Of a DNA stretch of 64,000 bases, positions 16,718 to 24,345 are shown piece by piece. A program made the translations under genes and the position numbers. The first letter of the stretch is position 1, and every line of letters begins with the position of its first letter. The stretch comes from Micromonospora sp. WMMD980 (GTDB taxonomy: Bacteria > Actinomycetota > Actinomycetes > Mycobacteriales > Micromonosporaceae): assembly GCF_029626035.1 (NCBI RefSeq), contig NZ_JARUBE010000003.1, positions 6,572,001 to 6,636,000 of the forward strand, read 5' to 3'. The notes under the pieces were generated by a model, which worked only from the letters and a program-made list of their open reading frames with translations, searched no databases and was not told the origin of the DNA.

Positions 16718-16736
16718 GCTCTCAGAGAGCGCTCTC
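16718..16736. promoter_or_regulatory. Overlapping palindromes, LacI-type operator
   Basis: GCTCTC-A-GAGAGC (16718-16730) overlaps the perfect 12-mer GAGAGCGCTCTC (16725-16736). The latter resembles the GAGCGCTC-centred sites bound by LacI-family sugar repressors such as CebR of Streptomyces. It lies 2 nt after the -10 box, where bound repressor would block initiation of the glucanase gene. Confidence 0.6.
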
Positions 16737-16764
16737 CGCCCCATCCCCGCAGAGAGGCACCCGA

Positions 16765-18189
16765 ATGAACCCGATCCCGGCGGCTGCGGTCGCCCCCACC
16801 ACCACGTCCCGGTCCCGCCGCCGCCTCCGCCTGGCCGCGGCCGTGCTCGCCACCACCACAGTGCTCGCCGGCGTCTCGATGACCGCGCAGGCGGCCGTCC
16901 CCGCCCCGCCCAGCGGGTGGAGCCTGGTGTGGAGCGACGACTTCACCGGCGCGGCCGGCACGCTGCCCTCGTCGGCCAACTGGATCGTCGACACCGGCAC
17001 CAGCTATCCCGGCGGCCCGGCCAACTGGGGCACCGGCGAGATCCAGACCTACACCTCCAGCACCGCCAACCTGGCCCAGGACGGCGCCGGCAACCTGCGC
17101 ATCACCCCGCTGAAGGACTCCGCCGGCCGCTGGACCTCGGCCCGGATCGAGACGGTACGCAGCAACTTCAAGCCGCCGAGCGGCGGCGTGCTGGCGATCG
17201 AGGGCCGCATCCAGATGCCCAACGTGACCGGCGCGGCGGCGGCCGGCTACTGGCCGGCGTTCTGGGCCCTCGGCTCGCCCTACCGGGGCAACTACCAGAA
17301 CTGGCCGGGCATCGGCGAGTTCGACGTGATGGAGAACGTCAACGGGATCAACTCGGTGTGGGGCGTGCTGCACTGCGGCGTCGCGCCCGGTGGCCCGTGC
17401 GACGAGTTCAACGGCCGCGGCGCGTCCCGGGCCTGCCCGGGCAGCACCTGCCAGTCGGCGTTCCACACCTACCGGTTCGAGTGGGACACCTCGGTCAGCC
17501 CTCAGCAACTGCGCTGGTACGTCGACGGGCAGCAGTTCCACACCGTCACGCAGGGGCAGGTCGGTGAGCCGTACTGGACCCAGATGACCAGCCACGCCGG
17601 CTACTTCCTGCTGCTCAACGTGGCGATGGGCGGCGGCTTCCCGAACGGGGTCGCCGGTTCGGCCACGCCGACCGGGTCGACCGTCTCCGGTCGGCCCATG
17701 CTCGTCGACTACGTCGCGGTCTACTCCCGGGGTGGCGGCGGCAACCCGTCACCGACGCCGACCACGCCGCCGCCGGGCGGCGTGCGCAACGCGTACGCGA
17801 CGATCGAGGCCGAGTCGTTCAACGCCCAGAACGGCGTGCAGGTGGAGACGTGCGCGGAGGGCGGGCAGGACATCGGCTGGCTGGCCAACGGCGACTGGGC
17901 CCGCTACGACAACGTGGACTTCGGCTCGACGCCGCCGCGCGACTTCGTGGCCCGGGTCGCCTCCGGCGCGGCGGCCGGGGTGAGCGGCCTGGTCCAGGTG
18001 CGGGTGGACAGCCCGACCGCGACACCGATCGGCAGCTTCGCGGTCGGCAACACCGGTGGCTGGCAGACCTGGCGGTCGGTGCCCGGCAACGTCGGCGCGG
18101 TGACCGGCCGGCACACCGTCTATCTCACGTTCAGCAGCGGCCAGCCGGCCGACTTCGTCAACGTCAACTGGTTCACGTTCCGCCGCTGA
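16765..18189 (+). CDS. Secreted GH16 beta-glucanase with C-terminal CBM6
   Basis: The enzyme has 474 residues. Residues 1-44 are a long signal peptide with an arginine-rich n-region (SRSRRRLRLAAAVLA ... AQA). Residues about 48-320 are a GH16 jelly-roll; the catalytic signature is GIGEFDVMENVNG, with nucleophile and acid/base glutamates on either side of the aspartate. A Pro/Thr linker (NPSPTPTTPPPGG) leads to a CBM6 module at about 350-474 (YATIEAESFNAQNGVQVETC ... NVNWFTFRR). The combination predicts an extracellular laminarinase or endo-beta-1,3-glucanase acting on fungal or algal glucan. ATG 16765 has AGAGAGG upstream. The gene has its own promoter and operator and is probably substrate-induced. 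Confidence 0.92.
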   Translation: MNPIPAAAVAPTTTSRSRRRLRLAAAVLATTTVLAGVSMTAQAAVPAPPSGWSLVWSDDFTGAAGTLPSSANWIVDTGTSYPGGPANWGTGEIQTYTSSTANLAQDGAGNLRITPLKDSAGRWTSARIETVRSNFKPPSGGVLAIEGRIQMPNVTGAAAAGYWPAFWALGSPYRGNYQNWPGIGEFDVMENVNGINSVWGVLHCGVAPGGPCDEFNGRGASRACPGSTCQSAFHTYRFEWDTSVSPQQLRWYVDGQQFHTVTQGQVGEPYWTQMTSHAGYFLLLNVAMGGGFPNGVAGSATPTGSTVSGRPMLVDYVAVYSRGGGGNPSPTPTTPPPGGVRNAYATIEAESFNAQNGVQVETCAEGGQDIGWLANGDWARYDNVDFGSTPPRDFVARVASGAAAGVSGLVQVRVDSPTATPIGSFAVGNTGGWQTWRSVPGNVGAVTGRHTVYLTFSSGQPADFVNVNWFTFRR

Positions 18190-18199
18190 GCCCACGCGG

Positions 18200-18862
18200 T
18201 CAGCGCCCGGTGGTCACCGACTGCCGGGCGCGCCGCCGGCGTACCTTCTTCACCGCCCAGCTCACGATCATCACGCCGAAGACCGCGAAGATCGCGTAGT
18301 TGAACCACTGGCTGTAGTGGTCGACGTCCTTCCAGCGCGACCCGAGCAGGAAGCCGGCACCCACGATCACCATGTTCCACACCCCGCTGCCGAGCGTGGT
18401 GAGCAGGACGAACTCGCCCAGCGGCATGCGGTTCGCGCCGGCCGGGACCGAGACCAGGCTGCGCACCACCGGCACCACCCGGCCGATCAGCACCGCCCGG
18501 CGGCCGTGCCGCTCGAACCAGCGGTCCGCCTTCTCCAGATCGTCCAGGTCCACCAGCGGAATGTGGTCCAGCCAGCGCTTCAGCCGATCCTCGCCGAGCG
18601 CCGCGCCGAGCCAGTAGAGCACCAGCGCGCCGAGCAGCGAACCGGCGGTCGCGGCCAGCACGATCACCACCACGTTGAAGCGGCCCTCGGCGGAGAGGTA
18701 GCCCGCCATCGCCAGCACGATCTCGCTCGGGATCGGCGGGATGATGCTCTCCAGCGCCACCAGCAACGCCACACCGACCGCGCCCAGCGAGTCGATCACG
18801 CTCGCCACCCATCCGGTCAGCCCGGTGAACTGGTTCGGATCGACGTCTTGGGCCAGGGCCAT
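18200..18862 (-). CDS. DedA family membrane protein
   Basis: This 220-residue integral membrane protein of the DedA/VTT superfamily has LESIIPPIPSEIVLAMAGYL (the conserved E and PxPxE region) and RWFERHGRRAVLIGRVVPVVRSLVSVPAGANRM-type sequence with the family arginines, followed by two further spans. Family members act in phospholipid (undecaprenyl phosphate or PE) translocation and in proton-motive-force maintenance. ATG 18862 has GGAAAGGA 5-6 nt upstream. The gene converges on the glucanase with a 10-nt gap. Confidence 0.88.
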   Translation of the reverse strand: MALAQDVDPNQFTGLTGWVASVIDSLGAVGVALLVALESIIPPIPSEIVLAMAGYLSAEGRFNVVVIVLAATAGSLLGALVLYWLGAALGEDRLKRWLDHIPLVDLDDLEKADRWFERHGRRAVLIGRVVPVVRSLVSVPAGANRMPLGEFVLLTTLGSGVWNMVIVGAGFLLGSRWKDVDHYSQWFNYAIFAVFGVMIVSWAVKKVRRRRARQSVTTGR

Positions 18863-18941
18863 GGCGGTCCTTTCCGCACGGGCGCCGGAGATCCGCAGGT
18901 AGTACCCGGGCGAGCCGGACTCACACCCGCCGGTGACCGGG

Positions 18942-19535
18942 CTAACCCTCCGGGTGCAGCGCCGCGTCCGCCGGCCCGCGTCGCCAACCGGTGAAGCGGA
19001 CCAGCAGGCCGCCGTGGCTGGGCGAGCAGCAGTACGGCCCGGCCGTCGCCTCGGCCGCCGGATCGAGTGGCGCGACCCGCACCAGCCGCCACGGCTCGTC
19101 GTCGACCCGGGCCCGGACGGTCAACGCGTCCCCGGCGCGGCTCACCCGGACCGTCACCTCCCGCCCCGACCAGTCCGGCACCGGCGCCACCGACCAGTCG
19201 GAGAACTCGTCGGTGACCACGGCGCCGACCTGCGGTGCGCCGTCGCTCACCTCGACGCCGGCCTTGGTCCACCGCCGCTCGTCCACCCGCACCAGCACGC
19301 CGGCCTGGTCGAACTGGGCGGCGTAGTCGAGCCGGAAGGAGACCTCGACGGCGGTGTCCACGGCGAACGGGGCCAGCAGCGCGGAGCCGTCGTCGTGCAC
19401 GAACCCGTAGCTGGTGCGCCGCCAGAAGTCGCTGCCGCCCCGCGGCTCGACCAGCAGCCCCCCGTCGACGGCGTCGGCCCGCTCCGGCGGGTTCAGCCAG
19501 TCGCCGGCGGACCAGTCGGAAGCCTCCTCGCTCAT
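18942..19535 (-). CDS. DUF1349 (concanavalin-like) domain protein
   Basis: This 197-residue soluble protein without a signal peptide spans essentially one DUF1349 beta-sandwich: DFWRRTSYGFVHDDGSALLAPF, FDQAGVLVRVDERRWTKAGVEV and CCSPSHGGLLVRFTGW are typical. The fold is related to lectin/glucanase sandwiches and to regulation-associated YesU-like proteins; no catalytic residues are known. It is divergent from the GH13 gene with 54 nt between starts, which hints at a shared sugar-related role but does not prove it. Confidence 0.78.
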   Translation of the reverse strand: MSEEASDWSAGDWLNPPERADAVDGGLLVEPRGGSDFWRRTSYGFVHDDGSALLAPFAVDTAVEVSFRLDYAAQFDQAGVLVRVDERRWTKAGVEVSDGAPQVGAVVTDEFSDWSVAPVPDWSGREVTVRVSRAGDALTVRARVDDEPWRLVRVAPLDPAAEATAGPYCCSPSHGGLLVRFTGWRRGPADAALHPEG

Positions 19536-19589
19536 GGGGGCACGGTACCGGGGTTTGCCGGATCGCGGGTTCGGAGAAGTAGTCCCCGC

Positions 19590-21242
19590 ATGGGTGACAG
19601 GTGGTATCAGGAGGCGGTCGTCTACTGTCTCGACGTCGACACGTACGCGGACTCCGACGGCGACGGGGTGGGTGACTTCCAGGGGCTGATCGGCCGACTC
19701 GACTATCTGGCCCGGCTGGGGGTGACCTGCCTCTGGCTCAACCCGATCCATCCCTCCCCCAACAAGGACGACGGATACGACGCGACCGACTTCTACAACG
19801 TCGACCCGCGGCTCGGCACGCTCGGCGACTTCGCCGAACTGCTGCACCAGGCGCAGAACCGCGGCATCCGGGTGATCATCGACCTGGTCGTCAACCACAC
19901 CTCGGACCAGCACCCGTGGTTCCAGTCCGCCCGCTCCTCGCCCGACTCGCCGTACCGCGACTGGTACGTCTGGGCCGACCACGAGCCGGCGGACCGGCAC
20001 CAGGGCATGGTCTTCCCCGGTGAGCAGCACGAGACCTGGACCTACGACCGCACCGCCAAGGCCTGGTTCTACCACCGCTTCTACAAGTTCCAGCCGGATC
20101 TGAACATCGAGAACCCCAAGGTCCGCGCGGAGATCAAGAAGATCACCTCGTTCTGGCTCCAGCTCGGCGTCTCCGGCTTCCGGATGGACGCGGTGCCGTT
20201 CATCATCGAGAAGACCGAACCGGGCAACCCGAACGCGACCAAGGACTTCGACTTCCTCACCGACCTGCGCCAGCACGTCCAGTGGCGGCGCGGCGACGCG
20301 GCCCTGCTGGCCGAGGCCAACGTCGAGCCGGACCAGTTGCCCGTCTACTTCGGTGACGCCGCCGGCTCGGGCAACCGGATCCACATGCTCTTCGACTTCA
20401 TGCTCAACGGCCGGCTGATGCTCGCGCTCGCCCGGGAGGACCCGGAGGCGATCATCGACGCGCTGCGGGACACCCCGAAGCTGCCCACCGGCGGGCAGTG
20501 GGCCACGTTCCTGCGCAACCACGACGAGATCGACCTGTCCCGGCTCACCGCCGACCAGCGCAACGACGTCCTGGCGAGGTTCGGGCCGGACGAGAACATG
20601 CAGCTCTACGGCCGGGGCATCCGCCGCCGGCTGGCCCCGATGCTGGGCAACGACCGTCGACACATCGAACTGGCGTACGCGTTGCAGTTCTCGCTGCGGG
20701 GCACCCCGGTGCTGCGCTACGGCGAGGAGATCGGCATGGGGGAGGACCTGTCGCTGGACGGGCGCGACGCGATCCGCACCCCGATGCAGTGGTCCTACAA
20801 GGACAACGCCGGCTTCTCCACCGCCGAGCCGGAGAAGCTCATCCGTCCGGTGATCGACAAGGGCGAGTACGGCTACCAGCAGGTCAACGTCACCGCGCAA
20901 CGCAAGGACCCGCGCTCGCTGCTGGGCTGGTTCGAGCGGATGATCCGTACCCTGCGGGAGGCCCCGGAGATCGGCTCGGGCAGCACCACGCACATCGACG
21001 TGCCGGTGCCGGCCGGCGTGCTCGCGCACCGCGCCGACGGGCGGACCGGCACCATGGTCTTCCTGCACAACCTCGGCACCGAGGACGTCGAGATCGACCT
21101 GAGCACGCTGGCGCCGGAGGCGGACCTGCCGATCGACGTGCTCAGCGACCGCCACTACGAGGACGTGGGCAAGCTCGACCGGCTCAAGCTGGCCGGTCAC
21201 GGCTACCGGTGGATCCGGCTCTGCCGGGGCGGGGCACTCTGA
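19590..21242 (+). CDS. GH13 alpha-glucosidase, trehalose synthase-like
   Basis: This 550-residue alpha-amylase-family enzyme resembles the trehalose synthase (TreS) subfamily in its opening (YQEAVVYCLDVDTYADSDGDG, DYLARLGVTCLWLNPIHPSP). Catalytic residues fall in GFRMDAVPF (nucleophile Asp, about residue 199), LLAEANVEP (Glu, about 241) and FLRNHDEIDL (Asp, about 311). The C-terminal 80 residues are an all-beta domain. TreS enzymes interconvert maltose and trehalose; a hydrolase of the same subfamily is an alternative. ATG 19590 has GGAGAAG 11 nt upstream. No treZ, treY or pep2/glgE genes are adjacent, unlike classic TreS loci. Confidence 0.87.
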   Translation: MGDRWYQEAVVYCLDVDTYADSDGDGVGDFQGLIGRLDYLARLGVTCLWLNPIHPSPNKDDGYDATDFYNVDPRLGTLGDFAELLHQAQNRGIRVIIDLVVNHTSDQHPWFQSARSSPDSPYRDWYVWADHEPADRHQGMVFPGEQHETWTYDRTAKAWFYHRFYKFQPDLNIENPKVRAEIKKITSFWLQLGVSGFRMDAVPFIIEKTEPGNPNATKDFDFLTDLRQHVQWRRGDAALLAEANVEPDQLPVYFGDAAGSGNRIHMLFDFMLNGRLMLALAREDPEAIIDALRDTPKLPTGGQWATFLRNHDEIDLSRLTADQRNDVLARFGPDENMQLYGRGIRRRLAPMLGNDRRHIELAYALQFSLRGTPVLRYGEEIGMGEDLSLDGRDAIRTPMQWSYKDNAGFSTAEPEKLIRPVIDKGEYGYQQVNVTAQRKDPRSLLGWFERMIRTLREAPEIGSGSTTHIDVPVPAGVLAHRADGRTGTMVFLHNLGTEDVEIDLSTLAPEADLPIDVLSDRHYEDVGKLDRLKLAGHGYRWIRLCRGGAL

Positions 21243-21298
21243 CGGACGCGGCGGCGGGTTAGGCTCCTCCGATCAGCCCAAGTTACCGGGAGGTAATC

Positions 21299-22057
21299 AT
21301 GTCGGAGGAGCCCCGCGTCGCCATCGTGACCGGAGCCGCGCGCGGCATCGGCGCGGCCACCGCCCGCCGGCTGGCGGCCGACGGCGTGGCCGTCGCCGTG
21401 GTCGACATCGAGGAGTCCGCCACCAAGGAGACCGTCGACGCCATCGCCGCCGCCGGTGGCCGGGCGCTCGGCGTCGGCGCCGACGTGGCCGACCGGACCC
21501 AGGTGGAGGCCGCCGTCGAGCGGGTCGCCGCCGAACTGGGCGCGCCCACCGTGCTGGTCAACAACGCCGGCGTGCTCCGCGACAACCTGCTGTTCAAGAT
21601 GGCCGACGCCGACTGGGACACGGTCGTGGCGGTGCACCTGCGCGGCGCGTTCCTGTTCAGCCAGGCCGCGCAGAAGCACATGGTCGAGCGCAAGTGGGGC
21701 CGGATCGTCAACCTCTCCAGCACCTCGGCGCTGGGTAACCGGGGCCAGGCGAACTACGCCGCCGCCAAGGCCGGGCTCCAGGGCTTCACCAAGACGCTCG
21801 CCATCGAGCTGGGCCCCTACGGGGTGACCGTGAACGCGGTCGCGCCGGGCTTCATCGTCACCGACATGACCGCGGCCACCGCGGCCCGGATGAAGGTCGA
21901 CTTCGCCGCGCTCCAGGAGCACGCCGCCGCCGAGATCCCGGTGCGCCGCACCGGCCGCCCGGAGGACGTCGCGCACACCATCTCGTTCCTGGCCAGCGAG
22001 GGGGCGTCCTTCGTCTCCGGCCAGGTCATCTACGTCGCCGGCGGCCCGAAGGACTGA
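21299..22057 (+). CDS. Short-chain dehydrogenase/reductase, FabG-like
   Basis: This 252-residue classical SDR has the cofactor motif TGAARGIG near the N-terminus, LVNNAG, the catalytic serine in VNLSSTSALG and YxxxK in NYAAAKAG (about residue 153), with the conserved PGFI segment. It is an NAD(P)-dependent oxidoreductase, probably acting on 3-oxoacyl thioesters as FabG paralogues do; the substrate is not visible in sequence. ATG 21299 follows GGGAGG by 6 nt. It is monocistronic and converges on the small membrane protein genes. Confidence 0.88.
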   Translation: MSEEPRVAIVTGAARGIGAATARRLAADGVAVAVVDIEESATKETVDAIAAAGGRALGVGADVADRTQVEAAVERVAAELGAPTVLVNNAGVLRDNLLFKMADADWDTVVAVHLRGAFLFSQAAQKHMVERKWGRIVNLSSTSALGNRGQANYAAAKAGLQGFTKTLAIELGPYGVTVNAVAPGFIVTDMTAATAARMKVDFAALQEHAAAEIPVRRTGRPEDVAHTISFLASEGASFVSGQVIYVAGGPKD

Positions 22058-22079
22058 CCGCTGCCCGGGGCGGCCCCGC

Positions 22080-22496
22080 TCAGGCGGGGTCGCGCCGGGT
22101 GCGCCAGAGCCAGAGCAGGCCGAGCGCCGGCAGCGCCAGCGGGACGTAGCCGTAGCCGCTGCCGAAGCCGGACCAGACCGTCTCGTCCGGGAACAGCTCC
22201 GGATCGGCGATGCTCAGCACGCCCACCGCGAGCACCCCGACCAGCTCGACCGAGCAGCAGGCCAGCGCGACCCGGCGGCCGGCGTGCCCGGCCCGGGCCA
22301 GCCCGACCGCCGCCACGATGTAGATCAGCGCGGCGACCCCGGAGAGCAGGTACGCCACCGGCGCCTCGTCGAACTTCGTGGCGATCTGCAAGCCGGCCCG
22401 CGAGGTCGCGGCGATGGCGAACAGGATGTAGACCGCGATCAGCAGCCGGCCCGGCCCCCGGTTGGTGGCGCGCTCCGGCGCCCGCGTCTCAGCCAC
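22080..22496 (-). CDS. Integral membrane protein, unknown
   Basis: I do not recognise a family. The 138-residue protein has four predicted spans (LLIAVYILFAIAATSRAGLQ, APVAYLLSGVAALIYIVAAV, VALACCSVELVGVLAVGVLS, YVPLALPALGLLWLW) and charged termini. GTG 22496 overlaps the end of the upstream gene by 8 nt, so the two are probably translated together and may form one membrane unit. Confidence 0.7.
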   Translation of the reverse strand: MAETRAPERATNRGPGRLLIAVYILFAIAATSRAGLQIATKFDEAPVAYLLSGVAALIYIVAAVGLARAGHAGRRVALACCSVELVGVLAVGVLSIADPELFPDETVWSGFGSGYGYVPLALPALGLLWLWRTRRDPA

Positions 22497-22902
22497 CGAC
22501 GACCTCCCAGGTCTGCTGCAACCGCACCACCACGACCGGGGTGACCAGGCAGATCGCGCAGACGATGGCCGAGCCCCAGCGGGTCGGCTCCATCCGGGCC
22601 AGCACCCAGGCCAGCGGCGGCAGGCAGACCAGCGTCACCAGGTAGCCGAAGAACGCGCCCGGCTCACCGGGCCGGTCGCCGCCGCCGAGCGCGACCAGCG
22701 CCACCACGGTCAGCGCCAGCAGCGCCACCTCCAGCACGGCCAGGCCGGCGAACTGGAGCCGGTCCGGCGAGCGGTGGCGGACCGCCGCCACCAGGGCCCA
22801 GACCGCGACCGCCAGCGAGAGCACGATCGCGAGCGTGGCGAGGAACCCGTCCACCGGCGACCCGGCCGCCGCCGCGCTGGTCATCGACGCAGTGTCGTTC
22901 AC
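22489..22902 (-). CDS. Integral membrane protein, unknown (partner of the 22080 gene)
   Basis: I do not recognise a family. The 137-residue protein has four hydrophobic segments (GFLATLAIVLSLAVAVWALVA, LQFAGLAVLEVALLALTVVA, AFFGYLVTLVCLPPLAWVLA, SAIVCAICLVTPVVVV). The start is GTG 22902; an internal ATG at 22884 is possible. A small inverted repeat lies at 22912-22930, just upstream. The 8-nt overlap with the next gene implies one transcript. Confidence 0.68.
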   Translation of the reverse strand: MNDTASMTSAAAAGSPVDGFLATLAIVLSLAVAVWALVAAVRHRSPDRLQFAGLAVLEVALLALTVVALVALGGGDRPGEPGAFFGYLVTLVCLPPLAWVLARMEPTRWGSAIVCAICLVTPVVVVRLQQTWEVVGG

Positions 22903-23034
22903 CGGGCCAGCCTACTAAGAGGCGTAGTAGCGGCTTCCCACGCGGGTCGGGGCGCGCCGGGCGGGCCGGGCGACTAGCGTGGATCACGGTCCCGGCGGAC
23001 GCCGGCGGCCGACGACGACGGCAGGGGGTCGCGG

Positions 23035-23934
23035 GTGCGGTTCGGGTTGTTCGGCACCGGTCACTGGGCGGCGGAGACGCACGCCGCCGCCATCGACGCC
23101 CACCCGCGGGCCCGGCTGGCCGGCGTCTGGGGGCGGAACCCGGCGAAGGCGGAGGCACTGGCCCAGCGGCACGGCGTGCCGGCCTTCACCGACGTGGACG
23201 CGCTGCTCGACGCGTCCGACGCGGTCGCCGTGGCGCTCCCGCCGGACGTGCAGGCCGACATCGCGGTGCGGGCCGCCACCGCCGGGCGGCACCTGCTGCT
23301 GGACAAGCCGCTGGCGTTGAGCCTCGCCGACGCCGACCGGGTGGTCGACGCGGCCCAGGCGTCCGGGGTGGCCTCGGTGGTGTTCTTCACCCAGCGCTTC
23401 CACCCGAACGTCACCGGCTTCCTCGCCTCGACCGCGGCGGCCGGCGGCTGGCAGCACGCCCGCGCCACCATGTTCGCGTCGATCTACCAGCCCGGTAACC
23501 CGTACGGCGACTCGCCGTGGCGGCGCGACCGGGGCGCGCTGTGGGACATCGGTCCGCACGCCTTGTCGCTGATCCTGCCGGTGCTCGGCCGGGTCACCCG
23601 GGTCGCCGCCATGGACGGGTCGAGCGGCCTGGTGCACCTGCTGCTCACCCACGACGGCGGCGCGACCAGCTCGCTCTCGCTCACCCTCGACGCGCCCGCC
23701 GAGGCGGTCACCCGGGACTTCGTCTTCTTCGGCTCCAACGGCACCGAGAGCGCGCCGCCCGGCGACGGCAGTGCGCTCCAGGCGTTCGGCGCCGCGCTCG
23801 ACCAGTTGCTGGAGGAGGTCGACGGGGGCACCCGTGACCACCGCTGCGACGTGCGCTTCGGCCGCGAGGTGGTGGCGGTGCTCGACGCCGCCGAGACCGC
23901 CCGCGCCCAGGGGCGCACGGTCGACTTCCGGTAA
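23035..23934 (+). CDS. Gfo/Idh/MocA family oxidoreductase
   Basis: This 299-residue NAD(P)-dependent dehydrogenase has an N-terminal Rossmann domain (RFGLFGTGHWAAETH) and the family signature HLLLDKPLAL, whose lysine is catalytic, with a C-terminal alpha/beta substrate domain (WDIGPHALSLILPVLG, containing the conserved DIGxH). Members oxidise or reduce sugars, inositols and similar polyols. The substrate cannot be named and there are no sugar-transport neighbours. GTG 23035 has a GGGGG tract 6-7 nt upstream. Confidence 0.88.
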   Translation: MRFGLFGTGHWAAETHAAAIDAHPRARLAGVWGRNPAKAEALAQRHGVPAFTDVDALLDASDAVAVALPPDVQADIAVRAATAGRHLLLDKPLALSLADADRVVDAAQASGVASVVFFTQRFHPNVTGFLASTAAAGGWQHARATMFASIYQPGNPYGDSPWRRDRGALWDIGPHALSLILPVLGRVTRVAAMDGSSGLVHLLLTHDGGATSSLSLTLDAPAEAVTRDFVFFGSNGTESAPPGDGSALQAFGAALDQLLEEVDGGTRDHRCDVRFGREVVAVLDAAETARAQGRTVDFR

Positions 23935-23962
23935 TCCCGTAGCGGGCGCGGCGGCTCGCCGC

Positions 23963-23968
23963 TAGCCT
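23963..23968 (+). promoter_or_regulatory. -10 element TAGCCT in front of the erm upstream ORF
   Basis: TAGCCT ends 7 nt before ATG 23976 and there is no Shine-Dalgarno sequence, so a leaderless start is likely. This would also be the promoter for the erm-like gene downstream. Confidence 0.4.
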
Positions 23969-23975
23969 GGCCGGC

Positions 23976-24095
23976 ATGTGCACGCATGCCCTGATCAACG
24001 CGGCCGTCGCGCCGGCCGCGTGCGGGCTCCTCCTGGTCGCCCGCCCGCGGTTCCGGCGCCCGGCCCTGGCCGGCCGGGACACCCGCCGCGCCTGA
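23976..24095 (+). CDS. Short upstream ORF, candidate regulatory leader peptide of the erm-like gene
   Basis: ATG 23976 to TGA 24095 encodes 39 residues: MCTHALINAAVAP, a hydrophobic stretch, then LLLVARPRFRRPALAGRD. It contains R-P-R and R-F-R; Arg/Lys-X-Arg/Lys is the motif at which macrolide-bound ribosomes stall (as in the ErmD leader MRLR). It starts 7 nt after a -10 box and ends about 40 nt before a series of hairpins leading into the erm gene. That layout fits a drug-sensing leader peptide. The ORF is short, so it may also be spurious. Confidence 0.4.
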   Translation: MCTHALINAAVAPAACGLLLVARPRFRRPALAGRDTRRA

Positions 24096-24135
24096 CCTGA
24101 CCACCGGCCGCCGAGCCCGCCCGGCTCGGCCGCCC

Positions 24136-24330
24136 GCCACCTCGCCGAGGTGGCGGCATCAGGCACTCCCGGACCCCACTACCTCGCTGAGGTGGTGCGT
24201 GGGTCCGGTCCGGCCGCGTCCCGACCACCTTCCAGGGTCGTCCGAGTCCCGATCCGCTCGGACCGCCCGCTCCACGCCGATGGCGTGGCACCTCCGCGCA
24301 GCGGTCCGTTTCCGTCGCCATCCCGGCGAC
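24136..24330 (+). promoter_or_regulatory. Structured leader of the erm-like gene, candidate attenuator
   Basis: Five successive stem-loops are visible: GCCACCTC/GAGGTGGC (24136-24154, 8 bp, perfect); a 16-bp stem at 24170-24207 with one 3-nt bulge; GTCCGAG/CTCGGAC (24240-24263); CCACGCC/GGCGTGG (24272-24288); and GTCGCC/GGCGAC (24314-24330), which ends about 5 nt before the AGGA ribosome site. The CCACCTC arm of the first can also pair with GAGGTGG (24189-24195) of the second, so alternative folds exist, as in attenuators. There is no U-tract after the second hairpin. Confidence 0.45.
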
Positions 24331-24345
24331 AGACAGGACGAACCC

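Noticed and set aside
16741..16766. CCATCC followed 14 nt later by CCGAAT at the start of the GH16 gene, a third possible SigK promoter
   Set aside because: The spacer is one base shorter than in the two real candidates and CCGAAT overlaps the ATG start, so it could not drive this gene; a better housekeeping promoter lies upstream.
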